The notes under the pieces: generated by a model
Seen by the model: the letters and a program-made list of their open reading frames with translations, nothing else
The model's database searches: none
Told to the model about the DNA's origin: nothing
Shown: piece after piece, positions 1-6,800 of the stretch
Numbering within the stretch: position 1 is the stretch's first letter
Layout: every line of letters starts with the position of its first letter
Program-made: the position numbers and the translations under genes
Source of the DNA: Gorillibacterium sp.
Lineage (GTDB): Bacteria > Bacillota > Bacilli > Paenibacillales > NBRC-103111
Assembly: GCA_023511325.1 (NCBI GenBank)
Contig: JAIMBU010000139.1
Location: 1 to 6,882, forward strand
Direction of reading: 5' to 3'
Length of the DNA stretch: 6,882 nucleotides

Positions 1-1
1 A

Positions 2-1108
2 TCTATAGCAGGGCGTAAGCCCTTATTTGTGCTCCTCACCCTTGTGGTCGTTCTTGCTTTGGTAATCGGTTCCTCTCTTACGATCTTGTTTTATCGCTTA
101 ACGGACCAGGATTTAGTGCCAGCCGCTATAGCGGCTGCTCCCAATATCTCAAGTGATGAGAGGAAAGTTTCTGCGGTCAACGCTGTTCAACCGACGGTCG
201 TTAGTGTTATCACGATGCTTAAGGAAGAAAGTAAAGTTTCAGATATGGGCATGGGTTCTGGAGTCATCTTTCGTAAGGATGGCAATCGAGCCTTAATTGT
301 TACCAACAATCACGTGATTGAAGAGGGTAACTCGTTTGAGGTTGTTCTGGCAGAGGGTGATCGGCGTAAGGCTGTGGTTGTGGGAAAAGATAGCTATACC
401 GACCTTGCGGTTCTATCTATCGATGTTGCCGGGATCAAGAAGTTTGCCGAATTTGGTGATTCTGATAAACTTAAGCCAGGAGAAACCGCTATTGCGATTG
501 GCAACCCCTTGGGATTAAGCTTCTCACATACAGTAACGGCTGGAATCATTAGCTCGGCCCAACAGACCATTCCGGTTAATCTTGGTAAAGATGGAGATGT
601 GCAGTGGGAGATGGAGGTCATTCAGACCGATGCGCCGATTAACCAAGGAAATAGTGGTGGAGCATTGATTAATCTGGATGGGCAGGTTATTGGCATCAAT
701 AGCATGAAGATCGCGAGTGCCGGTGTAGAAGGGCTTGGTTTTGCCATCCCGGCAAACATCGTGGTTCCCATATTGGATACTTTAGTGCGCGATCATAAGA
801 TCAAACGCCCGAAGATGGGTATATTCTCCGAGGATGTTCAAGCCTTCTCAAGCGGACTTGAGACGCTTAATCTACCAAAGGGAGTAGACACAGGTGTGAT
901 TGTGACAGATGTAGCAGACCCCGCGAAGACCTCCGGACTAAAAACCAGTGACGTTATTGTGAAACTGGATAACAGCAAAGTGAACAGCACAATGGAGCTG
1001 CGTAAATACTTGTTCAACAGTAAGAAGATTGGCGATAAACTCGCCGTAACCTACTACCGTAATGGGGAGCGATTAACCCTTACCCTTACCCTAGGTGAGT
1101 TGGAATGA
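2..1108 (+). CDS. htrA: HtrA/DegP-like membrane-anchored serine protease (S1C family), 5' end cut by window
   Basis: This is an ATP-independent protease/chaperone that degrades misfolded proteins outside the cytoplasmic membrane. The frame is open from the left edge (first full codon at 2). A GTG at 29 could serve as a start, but it lies inside the hydrophobic segment, so the true start is probably upstream; 368 residues are visible. Numbered from the GTG, residues 1-23 are one transmembrane anchor, followed by an exported low-complexity linker. The trypsin-like domain carries the catalytic triad: His95 in TNNHV (codon 311-313), Asp125 in TDLAV (401-403) and Ser209 in GNSGG (653-655). One PDZ domain occupies about 262-357 (GVIVTDV, GLKTSDVIVKLD). 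Synteny with the CxxH/CxxC gene suggests the htrC/yyxA paralogue of the walRK locus. The symbol is a family name only; the exact paralogue is inferred. Confidence 0.95.
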   Translation, partial: SIAGRKPLFVLLTLVVVLALVIGSSLTILFYRLTDQDLVPAAIAAAPNISSDERKVSAVNAVQPTVVSVITMLKEESKVSDMGMGSGVIFRKDGNRALIVTNNHVIEEGNSFEVVLAEGDRRKAVVVGKDSYTDLAVLSIDVAGIKKFAEFGDSDKLKPGETAIAIGNPLGLSFSHTVTAGIISSAQQTIPVNLGKDGDVQWEMEVIQTDAPINQGNSGGALINLDGQVIGINSMKIASAGVEGLGFAIPANIVVPILDTLVRDHKIKRPKMGIFSEDVQAFSSGLETLNLPKGVDTGVIVTDVADPAKTSGLKTSDVIVKLDNSKVNSTMELRKYLFNSKKIGDKLAVTYYRNGERLTLTLTLGELE

Positions 1109-1131
1109 GCAACGGGCGAGATAATCGCTCC
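1066..1131. repeat. 10-bp perfect inverted repeat spanning the htrA 3' end
   Basis: The arms GGAGCGATTA (1066-1075) and TAATCGCTCC (1122-1131) are perfectly complementary and 46 nt apart. The left arm is coding. No T-tract follows, so it does not look like an intrinsic terminator. It could form a long-loop stem protecting the mRNA end, or be chance. Confidence 0.3.
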
Positions 1132-1170
1132 AGTCTCACTTGGGTGAGGTGGAATGAGCAGCAGGCGAAA
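1094..1170. repeat. Imperfect direct repeat, two 28-bp copies 49 bp apart, around the htrA stop codon
   Basis: Copy 1 is at 1094-1121 and copy 2 at 1143-1170. They differ at about four positions. Copy 1 contains the last codons and TGA of the protease (Gly-Glu-Leu-Glu-stop). Copy 2, read in the matching phase, would give Gly-Glu-Val-Glu-stop, but it is out of frame with the gene by one base. It therefore looks like a small tandem duplication of the gene's 3' end that has since drifted. It lies just before the ribosome binding site of the next gene. Confidence 0.6.
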
Positions 1171-1196
1171 GAAGCAACGAAGGTTGGAGGAATAAA

Positions 1197-1370
1197 ATGT
1201 ACTGTGTATGCAAAGAACATGTGGAGATAGCGATTGACCGTTTTGTCGATGAATATGAGGAAGCCCCAGATGTGGTGGATTTACAAAAGACCCATTTTGC
1301 TGCTTGGGATCCGCCACCAAGTTGTGAGGAACGTGACTGCAATCAGGATGCTCAATTTCTAGTCATATAA
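1197..1370 (+). CDS. Small CxxH/CxxC-type protein (BA_5709 family)
   Basis: This 57-residue acidic protein of unknown function belongs to a conserved Bacillales family found next to the walRK-linked htrA gene. The N-terminus MYCVCKEHVEIAIDRFVDEYEEAPD matches my memory of the family closely. It holds the CxxH pair (Cys5, His8) plus an extra Cys3. The C-terminal cysteines are Cys43 and Cys48, giving C-x4-C rather than the C-x2-C of the family name, followed by the typical hydrophobic end QFLVI. Together they could bind one metal ion, probably zinc (inference). The start is set by a good ribosome binding site, GGAGG at 1186-1190, six bases before the ATG. It begins 88 nt after the protease stop on the same strand with no terminator between, so co-transcription is likely. 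Very small genes like this are easily missed. Confidence 0.88.
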   Translation: MYCVCKEHVEIAIDRFVDEYEEAPDVVDLQKTHFAAWDPPPSCEERDCNQDAQFLVI

Positions 1371-1385
1371 GCCGTTCATTGATCA

Positions 1386-1419
1386 AGGCCCTATGATCCT
1401 GTTTAAGGAGCAGGGGCCT
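1386..1419 (+). terminator. Possible weak terminator or hairpin after the CxxH/CxxC gene
   Basis: AGGCC (1386-1390) pairs with GGCCT (1415-1419), and CCTG (1398-1401) with CAGG (1411-1414) inside it, leaving a 7-nt bulge on the left side. The sequence after the stem has only a broken T-run (GTGCTTTATAG). Partial termination or read-through into the nitroreductase gene is plausible; a strong terminator is not. Confidence 0.3.
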
Positions 1420-1425
1420 GTGCTT

Positions 1426-1431
1426 TATAGT
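1426..1431 (+). promoter_or_regulatory. Candidate -10 element for the nitroreductase gene
   Basis: TATAGT matches the sigma-A consensus TATAAT at five of six positions. The hexamer 17 bp upstream (TTAAGG, 1403-1408) is a poor -35 element and overlaps the hairpin loop. A start site near 1438 would leave a leader of about 20 nt carrying the ribosome binding site. This is weak evidence for an independent promoter. Confidence 0.22.
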
Positions 1432-1457
1432 AAAAGCAGAATCGGGAGATGGAGATT

Positions 1458-2339
1458 ATGATCCAGAAGCAGACAATTATTGAAACGATCCAGAAGCGTA
1501 AATCGGTCCGCACGTTTGAGCCACGTGGCCTTACTGAGCAGGACTTTCAGCGGATTGAAGACTACCTGCAGCAGCCTGAGAATCTTCTTGGATTTATGGG
1601 TGGAGAGGTAAAGCTGCAAATCATTCAGGTGACCGCTGGTGTGACCAATAAGGGAATTAAGTTGGGCACCTATGGATTCATCAAGAATCCCCAAGCCTAT
1701 ATTGTCGGAATAAGTGAGAATTCACCGTGGGCGATGGTTGAGTTCGGATATATATTTGAAAAAATGGTTTTGTTTCTCACCGAAATGAATATCGGAACCT
1801 GCTGGCTGGGCGGGACCTTTACCCGCACTTCTTTTGAACAGGAAATTAATCTTCGTGGCGATGAGGTCGTTCCTTGCATTACGCCGATTGGCTATCCGCG
1901 AGATAAGCAGCGGCTATTGTTCGATAAGACCTTGCGTTATGTGGTCAAAGCTGACCGAAAGAAGGAGTGGGAGGATCTCTACTATGCAGACAGCTTCGCC
2001 ACTAAGCTGACGAAGGAAGCCGCAGACTGGGCAGCCACGCCTCTGGATATGGTACGGCTTGCGCCATCAGCCTCGAACAAGCAGCCTTGGCGAGTGGTTA
2101 TGTCAGCAGACAGCAAACAGGTTCATTTTTACTTGGCACATACACCTGGCTACACCAAAGAGAATGCGAGTTACGACATTCAACGGGTGGATATGGGGAT
2201 TGCCTTCTGTCACTTTGAGCTTGCCTGTAAAGCGGCGAACCTTACGGGTACATGGAAGATAAACGCTCCGATCGTTGCGATTCCTGATACCCACACGGAA
2301 TACGTGGCTAGCTGGGAACTCGAGGATGATCAGTTTTAA
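1458..2339 (+). CDS. Nitroreductase-fold protein (TM1586-like putative nitroreductase)
   Basis: This is a probable cytoplasmic FMN-binding oxidoreductase; the substrate is unknown. From the ATG at 1458 it has 293 residues. I prefer this start to the ATG at 1449 because GGGAG at 1444-1448 is nine bases away from it but directly abuts the other. The N-terminus has RKSVRTFEP (about residues 14-22), the arginine/serine signature that contacts the flavin phosphate in nitroreductases. A GTCWLGG segment (about 113-119) is the glycine-rich part. The motif PSASNKQPW (about 203-211) lies in the second half, whereas in ordinary short nitroreductases the equivalent motif follows soon after the N-terminal arginines. 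The length and two-lobed layout fit the longer TM1586 type, in which one chain holds two related halves. It lies 87 nt after the CxxH/CxxC gene and ends before a strong terminator. Family assignment is firm; function is not. Confidence 0.87.
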   Translation: MIQKQTIIETIQKRKSVRTFEPRGLTEQDFQRIEDYLQQPENLLGFMGGEVKLQIIQVTAGVTNKGIKLGTYGFIKNPQAYIVGISENSPWAMVEFGYIFEKMVLFLTEMNIGTCWLGGTFTRTSFEQEINLRGDEVVPCITPIGYPRDKQRLLFDKTLRYVVKADRKKEWEDLYYADSFATKLTKEAADWAATPLDMVRLAPSASNKQPWRVVMSADSKQVHFYLAHTPGYTKENASYDIQRVDMGIAFCHFELACKAANLTGTWKINAPIVAIPDTHTEYVASWELEDDQF

Positions 2340-2349
2340 CGCATAATCG

Positions 2350-2398
2350 TAAAACGGGAGCGACCGGTGAAGTGATGAGCCGGTTCGCTCCCGTTTTA
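2350..2398. terminator. Strong bidirectional intrinsic terminator between convergent genes
   Basis: A 14-bp perfect stem, TAAAACGGGAGCGA (2350-2363) with TCGCTCCCGTTTTA (2385-2398), is extended by an inner CCGG/CCGG pair (2364-2367 with 2380-2383) with one unpaired T. The loop is 12 nt. On the plus strand the right arm ends in TTTTA; on the minus strand the same is true. It therefore serves the nitroreductase gene from the left and the PLP enzyme gene from the right. Confidence 0.92.
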
Positions 2399-2440
2399 TG
2401 TTTCTAGGGATAGATGATTGTGATGCCGAGCTGGTAATGG

Positions 2441-3616
2441 CTATAATCCGACTGCGGCTAGTGCTTGCTTTAAATCAGCCATGATATCGTCAGCACCTTC
2501 CAAGCCGATGCTAAAGCGGAGATGACCGTTGGCAAAGCTAACCGGGTAAAGGTGATTTCGTTCATCGTCTGGACCGACGAAAACCATCAGGCTTTCATCA
2601 TGACCGACGGATACAGCGGGTGTAATCAACTGAAGACTGTTCACAAATCGGTTATGTGTATCGGCATCAGCCTTAAGGCCAAAGGAAAGGACACCGGAGA
2701 AAGCGGTCATCTGTTTCTTGGCCACTTCATGCTGAGGATGGTTGCGAAGTCCGGGGTAGGCGACAAAAGCAACGGCAGGATGAGCTTCAAGGAACTCAGC
2801 GATCGTCATCGCGCTTTCGCTATGCTGCTTCATCCGCAATGGGAGTGTAACCGCTCCACGCATAATCAGCCAGGCATTAAAGGGACTGATGGCGCCGCCA
2901 AGATTGACCATGGCCTGCCGTTTGATCTGGTCAATTAGAGCTTTGCGACCGATAACTGCGCCGCCCATCGCATCCCCGTGACCATTGATATACTTCGTCA
3001 GGCTGTGCACAACCAGATCAGCACCTAGCTCAAGTGGTCGCTGGAGATAGGGAGAAGCGAAGGTGCTGTCCACACTGAGCAACGCACCAACCGACTTGGC
3101 TATTGCGGCGATCTCAGCGATATCGCTAATCCGTGTCGTTGGATTGCCTGGTGTTTCGATATGGATCAGCTTGGTGTTGGGCCGTACCGCTTTGCGTACT
3201 TCATCGAGATTGGAGGTATCTACTAGACTTGTCTCGATGCCGTATTTGCTTGGATAGTATTCATTCAGCAGACGATAGACGGCCACATACGATACGTCGG
3301 AGCAGATCACATGGGAGTCCTTATCCAAGAAGGTGAAGAACAGACCAGAGAGGGCGGCAACACCAGTCGCTAGAACGACACAATCCTCGCCGCCTTCAAG
3401 CGCGGCTAGTTTTTCTTGAAGGTAAATTTGGTTAGCGGATGTATTGCGGGTGTAGACAAGTTGATCGGGACTACTCCAGTTCATGGTCGAAGCGTCCTCA
3501 GGAAGCTTGTAGCTGTTGGCCATGGTGAGAGGACGGCGAATTGCCCCCGTTTCTTTATCGATGCCATTACCTGTATGCACGCATTTGGTGTTAAAGCTGG
3601 TCTCTATCCGTTCCAT
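2441..3616 (-). CDS. PLP-dependent trans-sulfuration (Cys/Met metabolism) enzyme
   Basis: This 391-residue cytoplasmic enzyme belongs to the cystathionine gamma-synthase/beta-lyase and methionine gamma-lyase family and has typical length. Visible active-site residues are Tyr55 and Arg57 (YTR, phosphate binding from the partner subunit), Tyr110 (aligned to the catalytic Tyr), Asp183 in SVDSTFASP (pyridine nitrogen), Lys208 in HSLTKYINGHGD (Schiff-base lysine), Ser336 and Arg367 in HLRFSIGLE (substrate carboxylate). Several loops differ from the family: YVAV replaces YGGT after Tyr110, SAN replaces the usual NPT after YTR, TGVAAL replaces SGMAAI, and the HPASMTH-like segment is absent. The exact reaction (gamma-synthase, beta-lyase or gamma-lyase) cannot be decided. 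The ATG is the first possible start, because a TAG lies in frame two codons upstream; its ribosome binding site is weak (GGGA, eight bases away). It is a single-gene unit convergent with the nitroreductase and divergent from the SNF2 gene. Confidence 0.93.
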   Translation of the reverse strand: MERIETSFNTKCVHTGNGIDKETGAIRRPLTMANSYKLPEDASTMNWSSPDQLVYTRNTSANQIYLQEKLAALEGGEDCVVLATGVAALSGLFFTFLDKDSHVICSDVSYVAVYRLLNEYYPSKYGIETSLVDTSNLDEVRKAVRPNTKLIHIETPGNPTTRISDIAEIAAIAKSVGALLSVDSTFASPYLQRPLELGADLVVHSLTKYINGHGDAMGGAVIGRKALIDQIKRQAMVNLGGAISPFNAWLIMRGAVTLPLRMKQHSESAMTIAEFLEAHPAVAFVAYPGLRNHPQHEVAKKQMTAFSGVLSFGLKADADTHNRFVNSLQLITPAVSVGHDESLMVFVGPDDERNHLYPVSFANGHLRFSIGLEGADDIMADLKQALAAVGL

Positions 3617-3655
3617 GATCTATATCCCGGCTTTCCCGATAGATTTAATGAAGTT

Positions 3656-3684
3656 ATTTTAGCAAATAAAGACAAGAAGAACAA
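3656..3684 (-). promoter_or_regulatory. Sigma-A-type promoter of the PLP enzyme gene
   Basis: Read on the minus strand, TTGTTC (3679-3684) is the -35 and TAAAAT (3656-3661) the -10, with an ideal 17-bp spacer. Transcription should start near 3649, giving a leader of about 33 nt. That is too short for a SAM or T-box riboswitch. Confidence 0.65.
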
Positions 3685-3799
3685 TGAATTTGATGAGACT
3701 GGCTAGTAGGAGTGAAGCTAGAAAACGGGTGGAGACTGGTTTGTGGTTCGGGGTAAACAGAGGGTAAATGGACAGCAAGAGGTTTTTTTGCTTCTATTC

Positions 3800-3808
3800 T
3801 GGTATTAT
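3800..3808 (+). promoter_or_regulatory. Extended -10 promoter of the SNF2 helicase gene
   Basis: TGGTATTAT contains a TATTAT -10 hexamer (3803-3808) preceded by TGG, the extended -10 TGn pattern. A run of seven T (3783-3789) lies upstream and no good -35 hexamer is placed 16-18 bp away. The start would be near 3815, with a leader of about 50 nt. The -10 elements of this and the divergent promoter are about 140 bp apart, so control regions could overlap. Confidence 0.5.
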
Positions 3809-3851
3809 GAAGAATTAGAGGTGAAGGTTTAATAAATTCTCACAGAGAAGG

Positions 3852-3857
3852 AAGGAG
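3852..3857 (+). promoter_or_regulatory. Ribosome binding site of the SNF2 helicase gene
   Basis: AAGGAG sits seven bases before the ATG at 3865. It supports that start; no other plausible start codon with a binding site is seen just upstream in the open frame. Confidence 0.8.
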
Positions 3858-3864
3858 CACGGCA

Positions 3865-6800
3865 ATGAGCTTTCATTTGACCAAACGGGTCATTAAATTG
3901 TTGTGCGGCCAAACCGCTTACGCAAGAGGAGAAGCCTACTATAACGCCAGAAAAGTAACGTTTATGAGCTATGATGAGGAAACCCTTTCCTATGAAGCTA
4001 ACGTGAAGGGCAGTAACTCTTATGAGGTGACGATTGAGATTGATGATAATGGCGATGTAGATGCGACCTGCACCTGTCCCGCCTTCCTTAACTACGATAA
4101 TTACTGCAAACATATTGCCGCCGTTCTCTTGAATATCCATGGGATCGAGCAAGGGGAACGAACGCCGGTTCATACGGTTACGTCCATCCTCCAGGCAGAG
4201 TCCCGTTCATCTGTAAGCGGCAGGGGGCTGCTCAAGCCTGAATTCGCTGCTTCCGTCACTGGACATGCGGGGATATCGGCTGGAGATCTACAACTAATGA
4301 GCAGTGTGCTAGGATTGTTTGGGGATAAACCGTTGCGCCCAAGCAGGACCCGACCGCTTTTTGATTCCAGAACCCCGCTCGATGTAGAGATAACCCTGAG
4401 CAGCCTTGCTTACGGTTTCCGCAAGCAGATGCTTGGTATTGAGCTGAGGGTTGGAACTAAGCGACTCTATATTGTGCAGAAGATAAGAGAACTCCTCGAG
4501 CGAATCAAGCAAAGGGAATCCTTCGTCTTCTCCAAACATTTTACCTATGATCCTGAGCTATACAGCTTTCAAAAAGAAACAGATGCCGTCCTCCAGCAGT
4601 TAATCGAGATTAGTCATAATGAGAAATTGTATCGGGAGACGGCGAGCATCTATTATTCGCATGCAAACAGTATCAGCGGGGACCGGGTGCTGTTGATTCC
4701 GCCTATCGCCTGGGAGAGTCTTCTGCCACTGCTGATGCAAGTGCCTTCGTTATTGCTTCAGCTTAAAGGGCATACCTATAACGGTATTCATATGTCCGAT
4801 GATGCATTACCACTACAGTTCACCTTTGACCAAACGGGATTGGGGCAGATGGAAGGCTATCAACTGGATATTCATGGTCTAGAGCAGATCACGGTTATGG
4901 AGGACTATGGCATTGCTTTCTTCGAAGGCAAGCTATTGCGGATGCCTCATGAACAGGGAAAACGGCTTTCTGAGCTGAAGCAGATGCTCGAGTCCTCCCG
5001 CAAGCAGCAGATTCGGATTCCAGCAGAGCAGATGGAGCCTTTTATGGAGAAGGTGCTACCGGGGCTAATGAAGCTCGGAAGCGTTCATATTGCCCAAGTA
5101 GTATCCGCGCGGATGCTACAAACGCCGCTAAAGGCCAAGCTTTATTTGGATCGGGTGAAGGATCGGCTACTTGCTGGGCTAGAGTTTCAATACGGTGACA
5201 TTGTAATCAATCCCTTAGAGGGAGATGGACAGGCACGAGGAAGTGACCGTATTCTCCTGCGGGACGGGGATCAGGAGCGGCTCATTCTCGATTATATGGA
5301 GCAGACCGCCTTTGGCAAGACAGAGAGTGGTTATTTCACCGATGATGAGGAAGCAGAGTACGATTTCTTGTACTCCATCGTTCCGAAGCTGGAAAAGCTA
5401 CTTACGGTCTATGCGACGACTGCGGTGAAAGCTAAACTTCACACGGGGTTTAACGCCCCCAAAATAACAGTGGATGTAGATGAACGCACGGACTGGTTAG
5501 CATTCCGCTTTGATATGGATGGGATTCCAGACGCGGAAATCCGTGGATTACTGGCATCACTTGAAGAAAAGCGGAAGTATCACCGAATGCCTGATGGCTC
5601 GCTATTGCCGCTTGAAGGAGCAGAGTTTGCGGAGATCGCCCGTTTCACCAATGAGATGGGTATTCGTCAGCGTGATATTAAGGGGGCACAGCTGCGTCTT
5701 CCCATTGTCCGTGGGCTGCATCTGATCGATGCGGAGAAACTGGGAAGCTCAATTAAGCTGGGAAAATCATTTCGCCGACTCCTGGAAAATATGCGCAACC
5801 CAGATAATTTGGACTTTCCCGTGCCCGAGCATTTAACGCATATCCTGCGAGATTATCAGGTCTATGGCTATCAATGGCTGAAGACACTTGCTCATTACCA
5901 CTTTGGGGGGATTCTCGCAGACGATATGGGACTAGGCAAAACGCTGCAAAGCATTGCTTTTCTCGTCTCGGTGTTACCGGATATTCGTGCTGAGAAGCTA
6001 CCTGCGCTGATCGTCTCCCCTGCTTCGTTGGTGTATAACTGGCAGAATGAATTCCGCAGATTTGCACCAGAGCTTCGTACCGTAATCACCGATGGGAGTA
6101 AGCTTGAGCGCGACAGCTTATTGAAGAATATCTCCAAGGTTGATGTGATCATCACCTCCTACCCGCTTTTGCGGCGGGATATCGCTTGGTATGCCAGCAA
6201 AGCCTTTCATACTCTCTTTCTAGATGAAGCACAGATGTTTAAGAACCATACGACACAGACCGCTCAAGCGGTCAAGGAGATTCGCGCCAAGTACCGCTTC
6301 GCGCTTACCGGAACCCCTGTGGAGAATCGGCTGGAGGAGTTATGGTCGATATTCGACGCCGTATTTCCGGAATTGTTTCCCGGAAGAAGGGCGTTTAGCG
6401 AGCTCCCAAGGGACACGGTAGCCAGACGGATTCGTCCCTTCCTGCTGCGGCGGTTGAAGACGGATGTGCTTAAGGAGTTGCCTGACAAGATCGAGACGCT
6501 GCAAGCGTCCGAGCTACTGCCTGAGCAGAAAAAGCTATACGTAGCCTATCTGGCAAAGTTGCAGCAGGAGACCGTCAAGCATCTGAACGAGGAGAGCTTT
6601 CAGAAAAATCGGATCAAAATCCTCGCCGGATTAACTCGACTTCGCCAATTATGCTGTCACCCTGCGCTTTTCGTTGAAGGATATACCGGAAGCTCAGCTA
6701 AATTCGAGCAGTTGCTGGAGCTCGTGGAGGAATGCCGTAGTGCGGGTAAGCGGATGCTTATCTTTTCGCAATTTACGGAAATGCTGGGTATCATCGGGCG

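Noticed and set aside
29..31. GTG at 29 as the true start of the protease
   Set aside because: The frame is open to the left edge, the preceding residues (AGRKPLF) look like the positive cytoplasmic flank of the membrane anchor, and no ribosome binding site precedes the GTG.
2522..2938. Plus-strand open frame of 138 codons inside the PLP enzyme gene
   Set aside because: It lies wholly antisense to a well-supported enzyme gene, has no ribosome binding site or recognisable domain, and its length follows from the codon bias of the opposite strand.
3416..3706. Plus-strand open frame overlapping the 5' end and promoter of the PLP enzyme gene
   Set aside because: Most of it is antisense to the enzyme's first 67 codons; no family resemblance or ribosome binding site is seen.
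3695..3740. GAGACTGG occurring twice, considered as an operator pair
   Set aside because: An 8-base direct repeat with no symmetry or placement relative to either promoter is easily chance.
3774..3792. T-run at 3783-3789 with a small AGCAA/TTGCT inverted repeat, considered as a terminator
   Set aside because: The 5-bp stem encloses the T-run instead of preceding it, and no gene ends upstream on the plus strand.
3829..4173. Minus-strand open frame of 114 codons over the SWIM finger region
   Set aside because: The plus strand here encodes the start and zinc-binding residues of the SNF2 protein; the minus-strand product has no recognisable motif.
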